A stretch of 64,000 bases of DNA from JBBRDU01 sp038230335 (lineage in GTDB: Bacteria > Verrucomicrobiota > Verrucomicrobiia > Chthoniobacterales > UBA10450): contig JBBRNL010000001.1 of assembly GCA_038230335.1 (NCBI GenBank), forward strand, positions 1-64,000, given 5' to 3'. This document shows, piece after piece, positions 53,281 through 62,762 of this stretch (position 1 is the first letter of the stretch; each line of letters begins with the position of its first letter). The notes under the pieces are model-generated. The model searched no databases, was not told the origin of the DNA, and saw nothing but the letters and a program-made list of their open reading frames with translations. Both the position numbers and the translations under genes were made by a program.

Positions 53281-54819
53281 TCAATCCGCTGCCGGTTCTC
53301 GCTTTCTCCAGAGGAAGTAAACGGGAACGCCCGCCAGCACGATGAGCAAGCCGGGCCAGGAGGTCTGGGTCCGGTAAATCGCCAGGACGAGCAGGATGAC
53401 AGTGGCAGCGATGATGTACAAGACCGGCAGCACCGGATAACCGAATGCCCGATAGGGTCTGTCGGCGTCGGGCTGGGTGCGGCGGAGGACAAAAATTCCG
53501 GCAATCGTCAGCACGTAGAAAATGAGCACGGCGAAGACCACGTAATCGAGCAACATGCCATAGAGATTTCCGTACTGCTCGGCACCGGAAGCGTCCAGGA
53601 CCGGTGCGGCGGTGACGTGGTCGCGTAATCGCGTTCTGGGCAGGACAAGCAAAGAGGTCCAGATGCCCTGCAAAACCAGGGCCATCGCCGGAACGCGACG
53701 GTCGTTCAGCCGCCCGGTGGATTTGAAGAAGAGGCGGTCCTGCGCCATCGCGTAATAAACCCGGGCCCCGGCCAGGATCAGTCCATTACTGCATCCAAAA
53801 GTGGAGATCATGATGGCAACAGCCATGATGGCTGCGCCCGCGCCGCCAAACATCACGGCCATTGCGGCCGTGCCCACCCGGTCATCCGCGGCATGCTGAA
53901 TTTTCTCCAGAGGCAGCACGTTCAGGTAAGCCACGTTTGCAAGAAGGTAGAGCGTGATGACCAGACCTGTGCCGAGCGCAAGGGAGAGCGGGAGGTTTCG
54001 GCGAGGCTCTTTCACCTCGGCGGCGGTGAACGTAATATTGTTCCAGGCGTCGGACGAGAAAAGAGACCCGACCTGTGCCACGCAAACGGCAATTAACATG
54101 GCGACGGCGCCGGACGAGGCGGAAACCGACGCCACGAATGAGAGATCGGACTTAATCGGTGAGAGTCCGACGGGGGTCCAAAGGTGAGTGAAATTCGCGA
54201 CGAGCGCTTCGGCGTTGCGGCCGACAAAGAGACCGAGGAGGATGAGAGCAAGCAAGGACAAAGTCTTGGCCGAAGTGAATACATTTTGGATGAGCTTGCC
54301 GAGACGGAGTCCGCGCGTATTCAGAATCGTTAGGAAGACGATCACGAGGATGGCCACGAACTGTTGCGTGGAAAGACTAACCGCGTAGTTGGTCGAGAGG
54401 TTGATCGGCGGTACGACCCACTGCGTAGGCGAAACCATCGGGGCGAGGATGCCGAGGAAGCGCGCGAAGGCGACGGAGACGGCCGCAATCGTGCCGGTCT
54501 GAATGACCAGGAACAACGTCCAACCGTAGAGAAAACCCCAAAGAGGCCCGTAGGCTTCGCGAAGATAAACATATTGGCCCCCGGCACGCGGCATCATGGC
54601 GGCCAACTCCCCGTAGCTCAACGCAGCCACCATGGTGAGCGCACCAGTCACGCCCCACACCACGAGAAGCCAGCCGGCGGAGCCGACCAGGCGGGCGATA
54701 TCGGCCGAGACAATGAAGATGCCAGAGCCAATCATCGAGCCGGCCACGAGCATGGTTGAGTCGAGCAAACCGAGCTCCCTCGCGAACTTGCCGTCGTCGG
54801 CTGGAGGCGTCTGTGACAT
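53281..54819 (-). CDS. APC-family amino acid permease
   Basis: This 512-residue transporter has GLLDSTMLVAGSMIGSGIFI as first helix, MMPRAGGQYVYLREAYGPLW in TM3 and about 12 helices in all. It resembles the LAT/SteT (serine-threonine exchanger-like) group more than its neighbour, so the two are not a recent duplicate. The substrate is unknown. It lies upstream of the other permease and may be transcribed with it. Confidence 0.9.
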   Translation of the reverse strand: MSQTPPADDGKFARELGLLDSTMLVAGSMIGSGIFIVSADIARLVGSAGWLLVVWGVTGALTMVAALSYGELAAMMPRAGGQYVYLREAYGPLWGFLYGWTLFLVIQTGTIAAVSVAFARFLGILAPMVSPTQWVVPPINLSTNYAVSLSTQQFVAILVIVFLTILNTRGLRLGKLIQNVFTSAKTLSLLALILLGLFVGRNAEALVANFTHLWTPVGLSPIKSDLSFVASVSASSGAVAMLIAVCVAQVGSLFSSDAWNNITFTAAEVKEPRRNLPLSLALGTGLVITLYLLANVAYLNVLPLEKIQHAADDRVGTAAMAVMFGGAGAAIMAVAIMISTFGCSNGLILAGARVYYAMAQDRLFFKSTGRLNDRRVPAMALVLQGIWTSLLVLPRTRLRDHVTAAPVLDASGAEQYGNLYGMLLDYVVFAVLIFYVLTIAGIFVLRRTQPDADRPYRAFGYPVLPVLYIIAATVILLVLAIYRTQTSWPGLLIVLAGVPVYFLWRKREPAAD

Positions 54820-55027
54820 GGAGCTTGTGATTTCGAGCCGCGCGGAGTTCCCGAAGAGTTAAACACTCCTCGGCTCGCAGGAGCAATGTCAAAAGACACT
54901 CGCCCGCGCGGTGGTGAAAAGAGCTTCGAGTTTACAAGCCTTGGCAGAAGCAAGGCAAACACCGCTTTCGCGGCTGAAAACCCATGCTATCCTCCGCGGC
55001 GTGACGCTCCCCACCATCTTCGCTTCC

Positions 55028-55987
55028 ATGCGGCGAGGTGTTTCCTTTCTGGCCGTTGTTCTCCTGGCGGCCCATAGCTCGGCCGCTCATCCGGGCGACC
55101 CAACCGGGAAGAAGCCCCAGACCACGTCGCAGTTTGAAGCCCTGCCATTGGTCCGTTCCAAGCAGAATCACCTGCTCGTGCGCGCTTCCATTAATGGCAA
55201 AGAAGCGTGGCTGGGGGTGGACAGTGGCGCACCCGTGAGCGCGATAGCGGTCAATCGTCGTCAGCACTTTCGCCTAACCAGCATCCCGACCACCTCGAAT
55301 CTGCCGGCGCGCCTCCAGATCAATGGATCCTTCAATAGCGTCGCCATCGTCCATCACTTCCGGTTGGGCGGCCTTGACCTGCTGGACGAGCCGGTCGTGA
55401 CCATTGACCTGGGCAGCTCGGCGAGGGCGGCGCGCCTCATTGACGAGCAACAAATCGACGGAATTCTGGGTGCCGATATCCTGTTTCCAACCAAGGCCAT
55501 TCTGGATTGCCAGCGACAGCTTTTGATTCTGAAACTCGATCCTCAGCTGCCGGGTTCGGTCCCTGGCATCGATTATCGGGGGTTGAACGCGATTCCCATC
55601 CAAGTGAGCGACGGATTCAATCTTTACGTGAACGCGGTGATCAATGGAACACCGGCGAAATTAATGGTCGATACAGGAGCGTTTGCGACTTTATTGCATC
55701 GTTCGTTCGTTCGGCAGATGAGGATCCCGATGCGGGAGACGCCGTTTAGTTCGGCGGCTGTCAATCTTAGACAACGTGGAGTGCAAATGGCGAAGATTCG
55801 CAAGATTTCGGTCGGTTCGACCGTGATCATGGGGAAAGAGGTTGGAGTGATCGATCTGCAGGGCTTGATTCATGACCAGCTTCTTCGCGGGACGCCGCCG
55901 GTGGCGGGCCTCTTAGGGGCGGAGATCTTGAATCGCAATCACGGAATCATCGATTTCGGGACCCGGACGCTTTACCTGAAAAAGTAA
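55028..55987 (+). CDS. Secreted double retropepsin-like aspartyl protease
   Basis: This 319-residue protein has a signal peptide (GVSFLAVVLLAAHSSAAHP) and two retropepsin-like domains, each with its own catalytic motif: GVDSGAP (Asp65) and MVDTGAF (Asp215). Each is followed by the hydrophobic GADILF / GAEILN turn. A tandem pair would let the protein act as a monomer, like pepsin. ATG at 55028 is chosen because it starts the signal peptide; the frame is open upstream. The substrate is unknown. Confidence 0.82.
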   Translation: MRRGVSFLAVVLLAAHSSAAHPGDPTGKKPQTTSQFEALPLVRSKQNHLLVRASINGKEAWLGVDSGAPVSAIAVNRRQHFRLTSIPTTSNLPARLQINGSFNSVAIVHHFRLGGLDLLDEPVVTIDLGSSARAARLIDEQQIDGILGADILFPTKAILDCQRQLLILKLDPQLPGSVPGIDYRGLNAIPIQVSDGFNLYVNAVINGTPAKLMVDTGAFATLLHRSFVRQMRIPMRETPFSSAAVNLRQRGVQMAKIRKISVGSTVIMGKEVGVIDLQGLIHDQLLRGTPPVAGLLGAEILNRNHGIIDFGTRTLYLKK

Positions 55988-56026
55988 CCATTTCGTTTGC
56001 AGGGCAAGGCAGGGCTTGGTTCCGAT

Positions 56027-56140
56027 TCTCATCCTGAGCGCAGTGAAGGATCCCTCACGCGCTGTCGCATTCCGCAAGTCACGGGGTGCCGCCGCCTCAA
56101 TGGGTGAGATCCTTCGCCGTCTGCGCTGCTCAGGATGACA
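56027..56140. repeat. MITE-like palindromic repeat, copy 2 (inverted)
   Basis: It starts TCTCATCCTGAGCGCAG and ends GCTCAGGATGACA, with GGTGAGATCCTTCGCC before the end; the ends are inverted repeats. Its reverse complement follows 37998-38116 for about 50 bases with few changes. Non-coding, it lies between the retropepsin-like gene and the ArsR gene (gap 55988-56234). Confidence 0.65.
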
Positions 56141-56205
56141 CGTATTGGCATCTTTGGTTTCGCCGGAAAAGGTTTTTTATACCCGATAAAAAGGGTCCAC
56201 ATTGA

Positions 56206-56227
56206 CATGCAACCATTTAGTTGCATG
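56206..56227. promoter_or_regulatory. Palindromic operator upstream of the ArsR-type gene
   Basis: CATGCAAC and GTTGCATG form a perfect 8-bp inverted repeat around CATTTA. It lies eight bases before the GTG start and overlaps a TTGACA (-35-like, 56202-56207). It is the expected site for autorepression by the downstream regulator. Confidence 0.6.
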
Positions 56228-56234
56228 CTTATTT

Positions 56235-56558
56235 GTGGATTTTGTCTTCAAGGCGCTGGCCGATCCAAATCGGAGGAAATTGCTCGACCGATTGCACCTG
56301 AATAATGGCCAGACGTTGAAACAACTTTGCCGCGGAGCGGTCATGAGTCGCCAGGCCGTGACCAAGCACCTGGTCATATTAAATAGAGCCGACCTCGTCA
56401 TTCCCTTATGGAGAGGCCGCGAGAAGCTTCACTACCTGAATCCGGTGCCGCTCTACCAAATTTCAGAACGGTGGATCAGCAAATATGAGGAAGCACGCTT
56501 GAGGGCATTTCTAGATCTGAAAAGGGCACTCGACGAGCACCGGCCGCGGAGCCTGTGA
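56235..56558 (+). CDS. ArsR-family transcriptional regulator
   Basis: This 107-residue winged-helix protein has VFKALADPNRRKLLDRLHLN, the classic ArsR start, then MSRQAVTKHLVILNRADLVI as recognition helix and REKLHYLNPVPLYQIS as wing. It lacks Cys metal sites, like regulators paired with SRPBCC proteins, but no such gene follows. GTG at 56235 is preferred because the fold begins there; a leader is nearly absent. A palindrome precedes it. Confidence 0.82.
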   Translation: MDFVFKALADPNRRKLLDRLHLNNGQTLKQLCRGAVMSRQAVTKHLVILNRADLVIPLWRGREKLHYLNPVPLYQISERWISKYEEARLRAFLDLKRALDEHRPRSL

Positions 56559-56628
56559 TCAAGGGTGGCAGGACCTGTCGCCCACGTTGGTGCCCCGCAG
56601 GAATACGGCCCGAGAAGGACCTCCCCGG

Positions 56629-57129
56629 CTACTCGAGGTCAACCTCGCGTACGCCTTTCTGTGTTCGAACGGCCTCGACTTGGTTCCGAACCTTGTCCGC
56701 CAGCCCCAAGCCGGAAGGCACTGCCTCAATGAGGACCACCGATGACGACGCGTCGGATGTGTTTAACTGCACGTTCTCCAGTCCAACCAGTCGGTGAAGA
56801 AACGGCTGGCGCGTCTCGATATCCTTTACGCGATACAGCTCAAGTGTCTCGGTGACCTTGTTAAACATGCCCTGCGTCGTTTTCAGTCGCTCCGTCGTCA
56901 GCTCATAAGTTCTACTTTTCGTTTGGAGATATCGGGCGAGCGCCATAAAGATCGGCGCGACCAGTATTAATAAGATGAATGGGCTGAATCGAGCGAGTTC
57001 CAGGGACGATAGCTTTGTGACGAACAGGAAGATCGCCACGATGACGGCGCCAAGAAGAGCGCATAAGCAATATCGGCCAAAATTTTTCCACTGTGAAGAA
57101 CTCCCGCGCCAAATGGTTTCTTCGCTCAT
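56629..57129 (-). CDS. Membrane protein with bacterial PH domain
   Basis: This 166-residue protein has two membrane helices (about 21-40 and 50-66) and a bPH_2 domain (about 70-140) with SRTYELTTERLKTTQGMFNK and LYRVKDIETRQPFLHRLVG. It resembles YdbS/YdbT-type proteins of unknown role. It is divergent from the nucleotidyltransferase gene. Confidence 0.8.
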   Translation of the reverse strand: MSEETIWRGSSSQWKNFGRYCLCALLGAVIVAIFLFVTKLSSLELARFSPFILLILVAPIFMALARYLQTKSRTYELTTERLKTTQGMFNKVTETLELYRVKDIETRQPFLHRLVGLENVQLNTSDASSSVVLIEAVPSGLGLADKVRNQVEAVRTQKGVREVDLE

Positions 57130-57240
57130 GCCAAATCCTGAAGCAGAGGCTCTTCGAGCACAAGATCATCGCGCCGGATCGGCAAATTCCTCGGACGTGC
57201 GCCGTGGCCTGTGGTCGGCCGCACCGGCCTTTCGCCTCTC

Positions 57241-58182
57241 ATGATTACGCAAGCCTTTGTCCTGGGCGCCGGGCTGGGCACACGGCTGCGTCCTTTAACC
57301 GACGAGCTGCCGAAACCGTTAATGCCGATTTTCCAAAAACCACTGATCACGTTTGCGCTCGATCATCTGATCGCGGCCGGCGTCCAGCGTTTCGTGATCA
57401 ACACTCATCATCTTTCCACGCAGGTGGAAACCTTATTCGCGCAAGGATCTTATCGCGATCATCCGGTGCAACTGGTGCATGAGCCGGATTTGCTCGAGAC
57501 AGGCGGTGGCATCAAGAATGCCGAACGATGGCTGCGCGATGAACCCTTCATTGTCTACAGTGGGGATATCCTGACCGATCTGAATATAAAAAAATTAGTC
57601 GAGGAACATGCGCATCAGGGAAACGACGTCACACTGGGGTTGCGACGGACCGGGCTGGCTTCGGGCGTCATTCTGGAGGGTCACCGCATTGTTGATATCA
57701 TCAGCGGAGCCGGGCGTGCTGGTAATTTCGATTACGCCAACGTCTCGATCTGGGATCCGGGCATCTTTCAAAAAATTCCGGCGGCGCAAAAAATCTCTTT
57801 CATTCCCATTCTCGTAGAATGGATTCGCGCGGGAGGCCGGATCGGCGGGATTGCCCTGGAGGAGGGCCAATGGTTCAACATTGGTTCCCGCACCGAATAC
57901 CTGGAGGTCCACCGCACGATCGCAAAGACGCAATGGAAACCGGACTATGTGGCCGATGATGATTGGCCGCAGGCGCGGGCCAGAAGCGCGACGGTCGACC
58001 CGACCGCGCGCGTCGAAGGTTGTTCCGTGATTGGGGAAGATTGCCGGGTTGAAGCGGAGGCTTTGCTGGAGGACACGATCGTCTGGCCCGGTGCACAAAT
58101 TGCTTCACGAAGCGACTTGCATGGTTGTATTGTCCGCCGCCGGAAAAAAGTAAACGGCACCCATCGTAATGCGGACATCTGA
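57241..58182 (+). CDS. MurU-like sugar-1-phosphate nucleotidyltransferase
   Basis: This 313-residue protein has the nucleotidyltransferase signature LGAGLGTRLRPLTDELPKPL, then LLETGGGIKNAE and YSGDILTDLN. The end has a short left-handed-helix-like repeat. In Pseudomonas, MurU makes UDP-MurNAc from MurNAc-1-phosphate, and its partner kinase AmgK is encoded beside it, exactly as here with a 2-bp gap. The assignment to cell-wall recycling rests on this pairing; other NDP-sugars are possible. Confidence 0.8.
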   Translation: MITQAFVLGAGLGTRLRPLTDELPKPLMPIFQKPLITFALDHLIAAGVQRFVINTHHLSTQVETLFAQGSYRDHPVQLVHEPDLLETGGGIKNAERWLRDEPFIVYSGDILTDLNIKKLVEEHAHQGNDVTLGLRRTGLASGVILEGHRIVDIISGAGRAGNFDYANVSIWDPGIFQKIPAAQKISFIPILVEWIRAGGRIGGIALEEGQWFNIGSRTEYLEVHRTIAKTQWKPDYVADDDWPQARARSATVDPTARVEGCSVIGEDCRVEAEALLEDTIVWPGAQIASRSDLHGCIVRRRKKVNGTHRNADI

Positions 58183-58184
58183 CC

Positions 58185-59189
58185 ATGAAAACTGACCTGC
58201 TTCTTCGCCAAACGAGGATGCATTTTCCCCGCTTCGACGCGGAAGAAGTGGACATTTCTCCGATCGAGAAGGGAGGATCCGACCGGAAGTTTTACCGGGT
58301 GCGCTGTTCGGCTGAGCAGACGCTGATCCTGGTGAAATATAATCTCGAGCGGGAAGAAAATCGGCACTACGTCGAGATTGCGCGCTTTCTCGAAGACAAC
58401 GGGATCCGGGCGCCCAAGATCTACTTTCACGACGCCGTTGAAGGGTTGATCTGGATTGAAGATCTGGGTGAGCGGGACCTTTTTAGTTTCCGCGATGAGA
58501 GCTGGCTGGTGCGCCGCGCCTTCTACGAATCGGCCCTCGATGAGGTAGCGAAGTTGCATCGTCTGCCCGAAAAAAAGGCGGATTCAATCAGGGCAAGTCT
58601 ACCGGCCGAATTCAACGCGGCCCTGTATCTGTGGGAACAACAATACTTTCTCGAGAATTGCCTCGGTCGATATTTTCACGTGGATCAAACAACCCTGGAT
58701 GAACTGGCGGCCTTACCGGCCTTGCGCGAAATCTCATCGCGACTGGAGGCCCGGCCACGAGTTCTGGTGCACCGCGATTTCCAATCCCAGAACATCATCA
58801 TCCGTGACGGGCAGGCTTGTTTGATTGATTTCCAAGGGATGCGGCCGGGCCTGGCCCAATATGACCTGGCCTCATTGCTGCATGATCCGTATGTCTCACT
58901 GTCGGCGTCTGAGCGAATCGAGCTGGTTGAGTATTACCGGGAACAGCAACTGCGGAATGGGGCGCCGGCCGACGCGGCTTTCGATGTGACCCTGCGGTTC
59001 TGCGGGATGCAGCGACTCATGCAAGCACTCGGCGCCTACGGTTTTCTGGGCTTAGTGAAACAGCACAAGGCTTTCATCGCGCATATCCCGGGTGCTTTGA
59101 GTGCGCTGCGCGGGATTATCAATGACATCCCGGGCCTGGATTTGTTGCGCTCGGTCCTGGCCGATCTGCCCTTGGATTCCAAACTCTAA
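58185..59189 (+). CDS. AmgK-like sugar kinase (phosphotransferase family)
   Basis: This 334-residue APH-fold kinase has the catalytic loop LVHRDFQSQN (Asp198, Asn203) and the metal-binding LIDFQG (Asp215). The N-terminal lobe reads IEKGGSDRKFYRVR. AmgK phosphorylates MurNAc and GlcNAc at the anomeric carbon, feeding MurU; adjacency to the MurU-like gene supports this role. The substrate is inferred. Confidence 0.82.
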   Translation: MKTDLLLRQTRMHFPRFDAEEVDISPIEKGGSDRKFYRVRCSAEQTLILVKYNLEREENRHYVEIARFLEDNGIRAPKIYFHDAVEGLIWIEDLGERDLFSFRDESWLVRRAFYESALDEVAKLHRLPEKKADSIRASLPAEFNAALYLWEQQYFLENCLGRYFHVDQTTLDELAALPALREISSRLEARPRVLVHRDFQSQNIIIRDGQACLIDFQGMRPGLAQYDLASLLHDPYVSLSASERIELVEYYREQQLRNGAPADAAFDVTLRFCGMQRLMQALGAYGFLGLVKQHKAFIAHIPGALSALRGIINDIPGLDLLRSVLADLPLDSKL

Positions 59190-59241
59190 TCGAATGCGAT
59201 GGGGCCGGATCCGTCGAATCCAGCAAACAGAGGGAACTAAA

Positions 59242-59622
59242 ATGAGAAGAATTCTATTTATCCTGCTGATTGCCTCGAGTGTGGTGATGGGCGGTGTATC
59301 AACCCAGGCACGTGAGAACAGGGGCGACGAACGGACCACGTATTTATGGATGCGATGGGGCAATCTCGATGGGCCTATCAACCATCTGAACCGGATGGTT
59401 GGCCACGTGCGCTGGCAACTCACCCGCTATCACCCGGACTCTTCAGTCCGCCGTGATTTCGCACAAATCCGCCGCGAGGTCGATCAGGTGAACGTGCGGT
59501 TCAGGAGCGGCCATTATGATCGCCGGCAGATGAAGCAGGGAATCGATCGCCTGCACGGGCGGTTACATCAATTGGAAGAGCGGTTGCATGTCCGTGCGAC
59601 CGACTACTATCCGTGGCGCTAA
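59242..59622 (+). CDS. Small secreted hypothetical protein
   Basis: This 126-residue protein has a signal peptide (RILFILLIASSVVMGGVSTQA), then a helical, His/Arg-rich mature part with WMRWGNLDGPINHLNRMVGH and a coiled-coil-like LHGRLHQLEERLHVR. A GAGGG ribosome site lies upstream of ATG 59242. No family is recognised. Periplasmic location is inferred. Confidence 0.65.
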   Translation: MRRILFILLIASSVVMGGVSTQARENRGDERTTYLWMRWGNLDGPINHLNRMVGHVRWQLTRYHPDSSVRRDFAQIRREVDQVNVRFRSGHYDRRQMKQGIDRLHGRLHQLEERLHVRATDYYPWR

Positions 59623-60239
59623 ACGCGCTCTCGCAGAAAAGGATTCGTCTCGCGCTCCATCCCAATCGTGGTGGGAGGCCCGTGACCCGGCAGCACGGTC
59701 ACGTTGTCGCCCAATGGGAAAAGCTTTTTCTTGATGCCGGCGAACAGAACCTCGCTATCTCCCCCCGGCAAATCCCAGCGTCCGACGCCACCGGCGAAGA
59801 GCACGTCCCCGCCGACGATGAGTTCGGCCGTCCGGTCAAAAAAACAGAGACTGCCCGGGCAATGTCCCGGGACCTCGAGCACCTGCATTTTTAGACCGAG
59901 GAAATCTTGCGCAAGATTTTCGGTGATCAGGAAATCATGTTTGGTGGGCTCGATGTCGAATCCGAAGCCGAACTTTCGGAAGAAGCCGGGTTCGGAGATC
60001 ATGGGCGCAGTTTCGGGATGGCAACCGATCGGGCAATCAAACGCTTGTTTGATTGAGGCCACATCCTGGACGTGATCGATGTGGCCGTGGGTCAGGAGAA
60101 GGAGCCTGGGTTCGATCTTGTTCGACGTCAGCCACGCGGTCGCGCCTTCTGGGGCATCGAATAAAATCGCGCCGCCGGGTGCCTCCAGTAAGTAGCAATT
60201 CGTGTCAAAAAGGCCGCCGGTGAAAGTCTTGTAGGTCAT
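59619..60239 (-). CDS. MBL-fold metallo-hydrolase (glyoxalase II-like)
   Basis: This 206-residue protein has the zinc motif LLTHGHIDHVQD, then GHCPGSLCFFD, GGDVLFAGGVGRWDLPGGD and VLPGHGPPTTIGME, as in glyoxalase II-type hydrolases. ATG at 60239 is chosen over the extension to 60374, which lies in Pro/Gly-rich sequence. The substrate is unknown; thioester hydrolysis is likely by family. It overlaps the 3' end of the convergent gene by 4 bases. Confidence 0.88.
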   Translation of the reverse strand: MTYKTFTGGLFDTNCYLLEAPGGAILFDAPEGATAWLTSNKIEPRLLLLTHGHIDHVQDVASIKQAFDCPIGCHPETAPMISEPGFFRKFGFGFDIEPTKHDFLITENLAQDFLGLKMQVLEVPGHCPGSLCFFDRTAELIVGGDVLFAGGVGRWDLPGGDSEVLFAGIKKKLFPLGDNVTVLPGHGPPTTIGMERETNPFLRERV

Positions 60240-60499
60240 TGGGCGCGTGGCAGGGACGTTACCACGAAACTTGGAAGGACAAGGCGAAGGCGCTTCAAGT
60301 GCTGGTCCGCCCGCACTTTGATTTGAACATTGCTCCCCGAGATCGCGATTCACTGCTGCACCCCCCCGGCCCACAAATATTTATGGTTTTTTGAATGTTG
60401 CGACGCGGCGGTTGTCTCACCTCCCTACCATGTGGCTCCGTCACCCGCTTATGTTGCTTTCAGGAACGGTATCTGCGACAGTGTAAAACCGCTTTTTTC

Positions 60500-62695
60500 A
60501 TGAAATATCGCTTCGCTACGTTGCTGGCGCTTCCCGCCGTCCTTTTCACCATCGCGGTTCCGCCGCATTCGCTTCAGGCAAAATCGGATACCGAACAGAT
60601 TTGCGTCTCGGTAGGCCGCCTTCTCGAAGAGGGGCACTACACGCATCAGGCGCTCAATGACGAGATGTCGCGCAAGTTCCTTCGCACCTACCTGGAACTG
60701 CTCGATTTCAGTCACCTTTTCTTTACGCAACAGGATGTGGACGCCTTGACCGCGAAGTACGGCGCTTCGATCGACGACGATGTTCTGCTGGGCAATCTCA
60801 AGCCCGCCTACGAGATATATGATCTTTATACCAAGCGAGTCGACGCGCGCCTGGCCAAGATTAAGGAATCGCTTAAGGAGCCGATGGATTTTAAGTCGGA
60901 CGCGACCATTGAACTGACCCGACAAAAAGCGCCGTGGCCGAAGGACGAAGCCGAGGCCGACCAACTGTGGCGGGGACGCGTTGCCAGCGAGGTCCTCGGG
61001 GAAAAACTCAGCGAACATCCGATCGAGCCGGGACCGCAGCTGGTGGCTCGCCGCTACGAGCGCCTCGCGCGCAATGTGCATGAAGAGGACAGAGACGAGC
61101 AGGTGAAGCTTTTCCTCGACGCTCTGGCTCAGACCTACGACCCGCACTCGGAATACTTGAGCAAGGCGGATCTGAAGAACTTCAGCATCAATATGGGGCT
61201 GTCGCTCGTCGGTATCGGAGCAATGCTTCGAACGGAAGACGGCTACGCCAAGATTGAGAGTCTGGTGGCGGGCGGACCAGCCCAGACGGATGGCCGGTTA
61301 AAGGTGGGCGATCGGATCACGGCCGTAGGCCAAGGCCAATCGGAACTGGTGGATTGCCGGGATATGCGCCTCGACAAAGTCGTCGACATGATCCGCGGGA
61401 AAAAAGGCACGCATGTGCATCTCCTCGTCATTCCCTCGGACGCGGCGGACCCTTCGAAGCGCAAGAGCGTCGAAATTGTGCGCGACGAGATCAAGCTGAA
61501 GGACCAGGAAGCTCGCGCCGACATCATTATAAAGAAGGACGCGGACGGGAATCCGATCAAGCTCGGTTGGATCACTCTGCCATCCTTTTATGCCGACATG
61601 GACAAGCACCAGAAGAGCACGACGCGGGACGTGCTGGCGCTGCTCAAGCGGTTGAAGAAAGAAAACATCGGGGGTCTGGTCGTCGATCTCCGGCGCAACG
61701 GAGGCGGCTCACTGGAAGAAGCGATTTCGCTGACCGGATTGTTTTTAAAATCAGGGCCGATCGTTCAGACGAAGGGTTCTAACGGTAATATCGTTGTCTC
61801 GAGCGATCCTGATCCCGGTATCGCTTATGCCGGACCACTTCTCGTTTTGACCAGCCGGCAGAGCGCTTCGGCCAGCGAAATTTTCGCGGCCGCGCTGCAG
61901 GATTATGGCCGCGCCGTCATCGTGGGCGACAAGAACACCTTCGGCAAGGGAACGGTCCAAACCATTCTCGAGATTGGGCGGTTCACCTCGCTGCTGGGCA
62001 GTCGATCGCAGGACGACGGGGCACTGAAGCTCACGATCCAAAAATTTTACCGCGTGGCCGGTGGTTCCACTCAGCTGCATGGCGTGGCCTCGGATGTCGT
62101 GCTGCCCACGCTGACTGACCTGCCGGAATACGGCGAAGGCGCGCTCAAGAATTGCCTGGCCTACGACGAAGTGCCGAAAGCGCGTTTCACCAAGTGGTCG
62201 GACAGTCACTCTCTCTTCGTCGATGAACTGAAACACCGGTCATCCGAACGCGTGCAGAACAGTCCCGAATTCCATTACGTCATGGAAGATATGGAGCGTT
62301 TGCGCCACAAGATTGACGAGAATCGCATTACACTCAATGAGGACACGCGAAAGCACGAACTCGATGCGGACAAGCTGCGTAAGGAGACGCGGGGCAAGGA
62401 GCGCCTGGCCCGGCACGACGAAGAGCCGCGCGTTTACCGGCTGACCCTCGACACGGTAGATAAGCCGAATCTTCAACTCATCATGTTCCCCGGTAAACTG
62501 GCCCAGGCCAAAACCAAGGGCGTGACTCCGAAGGTGGCACCGGAAGCAGCCGGCGACGGAGATTCGGATGGCGCTGCAGGCGCAGACGATACGAAGGAGC
62601 CGGCGATTGATCCTGAACGGGATGAGGCGCTCAACATCCTGAACGACCTGGTGGACCTTTCGCGCGGTCCTAAAACGGCCAGCGTTCACCCATAG
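60500..62695 (+). CDS. C-terminal processing (tail-specific) protease, S41
   Basis: This 731-residue Prc-type serine protease has a signal peptide (FATLLALPAVLFTIAVPPHS), an N-terminal helical domain, a PDZ domain (about 230-320, LSLVGIGAMLRTEDGYAKIE) and an S41 domain with Ser459 in SASEIF and Lys483 in FGKGTVQT. A long coiled-coil-like C-terminal domain (about 560-660) follows, and the end is acidic. It resembles E. coli Prc in layout and length (682) and cuts periplasmic proteins from their C-terminus. ATG at 60500 starts the signal peptide. Confidence 0.9.
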   Translation: MKYRFATLLALPAVLFTIAVPPHSLQAKSDTEQICVSVGRLLEEGHYTHQALNDEMSRKFLRTYLELLDFSHLFFTQQDVDALTAKYGASIDDDVLLGNLKPAYEIYDLYTKRVDARLAKIKESLKEPMDFKSDATIELTRQKAPWPKDEAEADQLWRGRVASEVLGEKLSEHPIEPGPQLVARRYERLARNVHEEDRDEQVKLFLDALAQTYDPHSEYLSKADLKNFSINMGLSLVGIGAMLRTEDGYAKIESLVAGGPAQTDGRLKVGDRITAVGQGQSELVDCRDMRLDKVVDMIRGKKGTHVHLLVIPSDAADPSKRKSVEIVRDEIKLKDQEARADIIIKKDADGNPIKLGWITLPSFYADMDKHQKSTTRDVLALLKRLKKENIGGLVVDLRRNGGGSLEEAISLTGLFLKSGPIVQTKGSNGNIVVSSDPDPGIAYAGPLLVLTSRQSASASEIFAAALQDYGRAVIVGDKNTFGKGTVQTILEIGRFTSLLGSRSQDDGALKLTIQKFYRVAGGSTQLHGVASDVVLPTLTDLPEYGEGALKNCLAYDEVPKARFTKWSDSHSLFVDELKHRSSERVQNSPEFHYVMEDMERLRHKIDENRITLNEDTRKHELDADKLRKETRGKERLARHDEEPRVYRLTLDTVDKPNLQLIMFPGKLAQAKTKGVTPKVAPEAAGDGDSDGAAGADDTKEPAIDPERDEALNILNDLVDLSRGPKTASVHP

Positions 62696-62762
62696 CCTAA
62701 ATAAAGGCAGTTTGGGGGAGGCGGCGCTTTTCAATTTGAGCGCGGCTGGGTAAGATTTTGGG

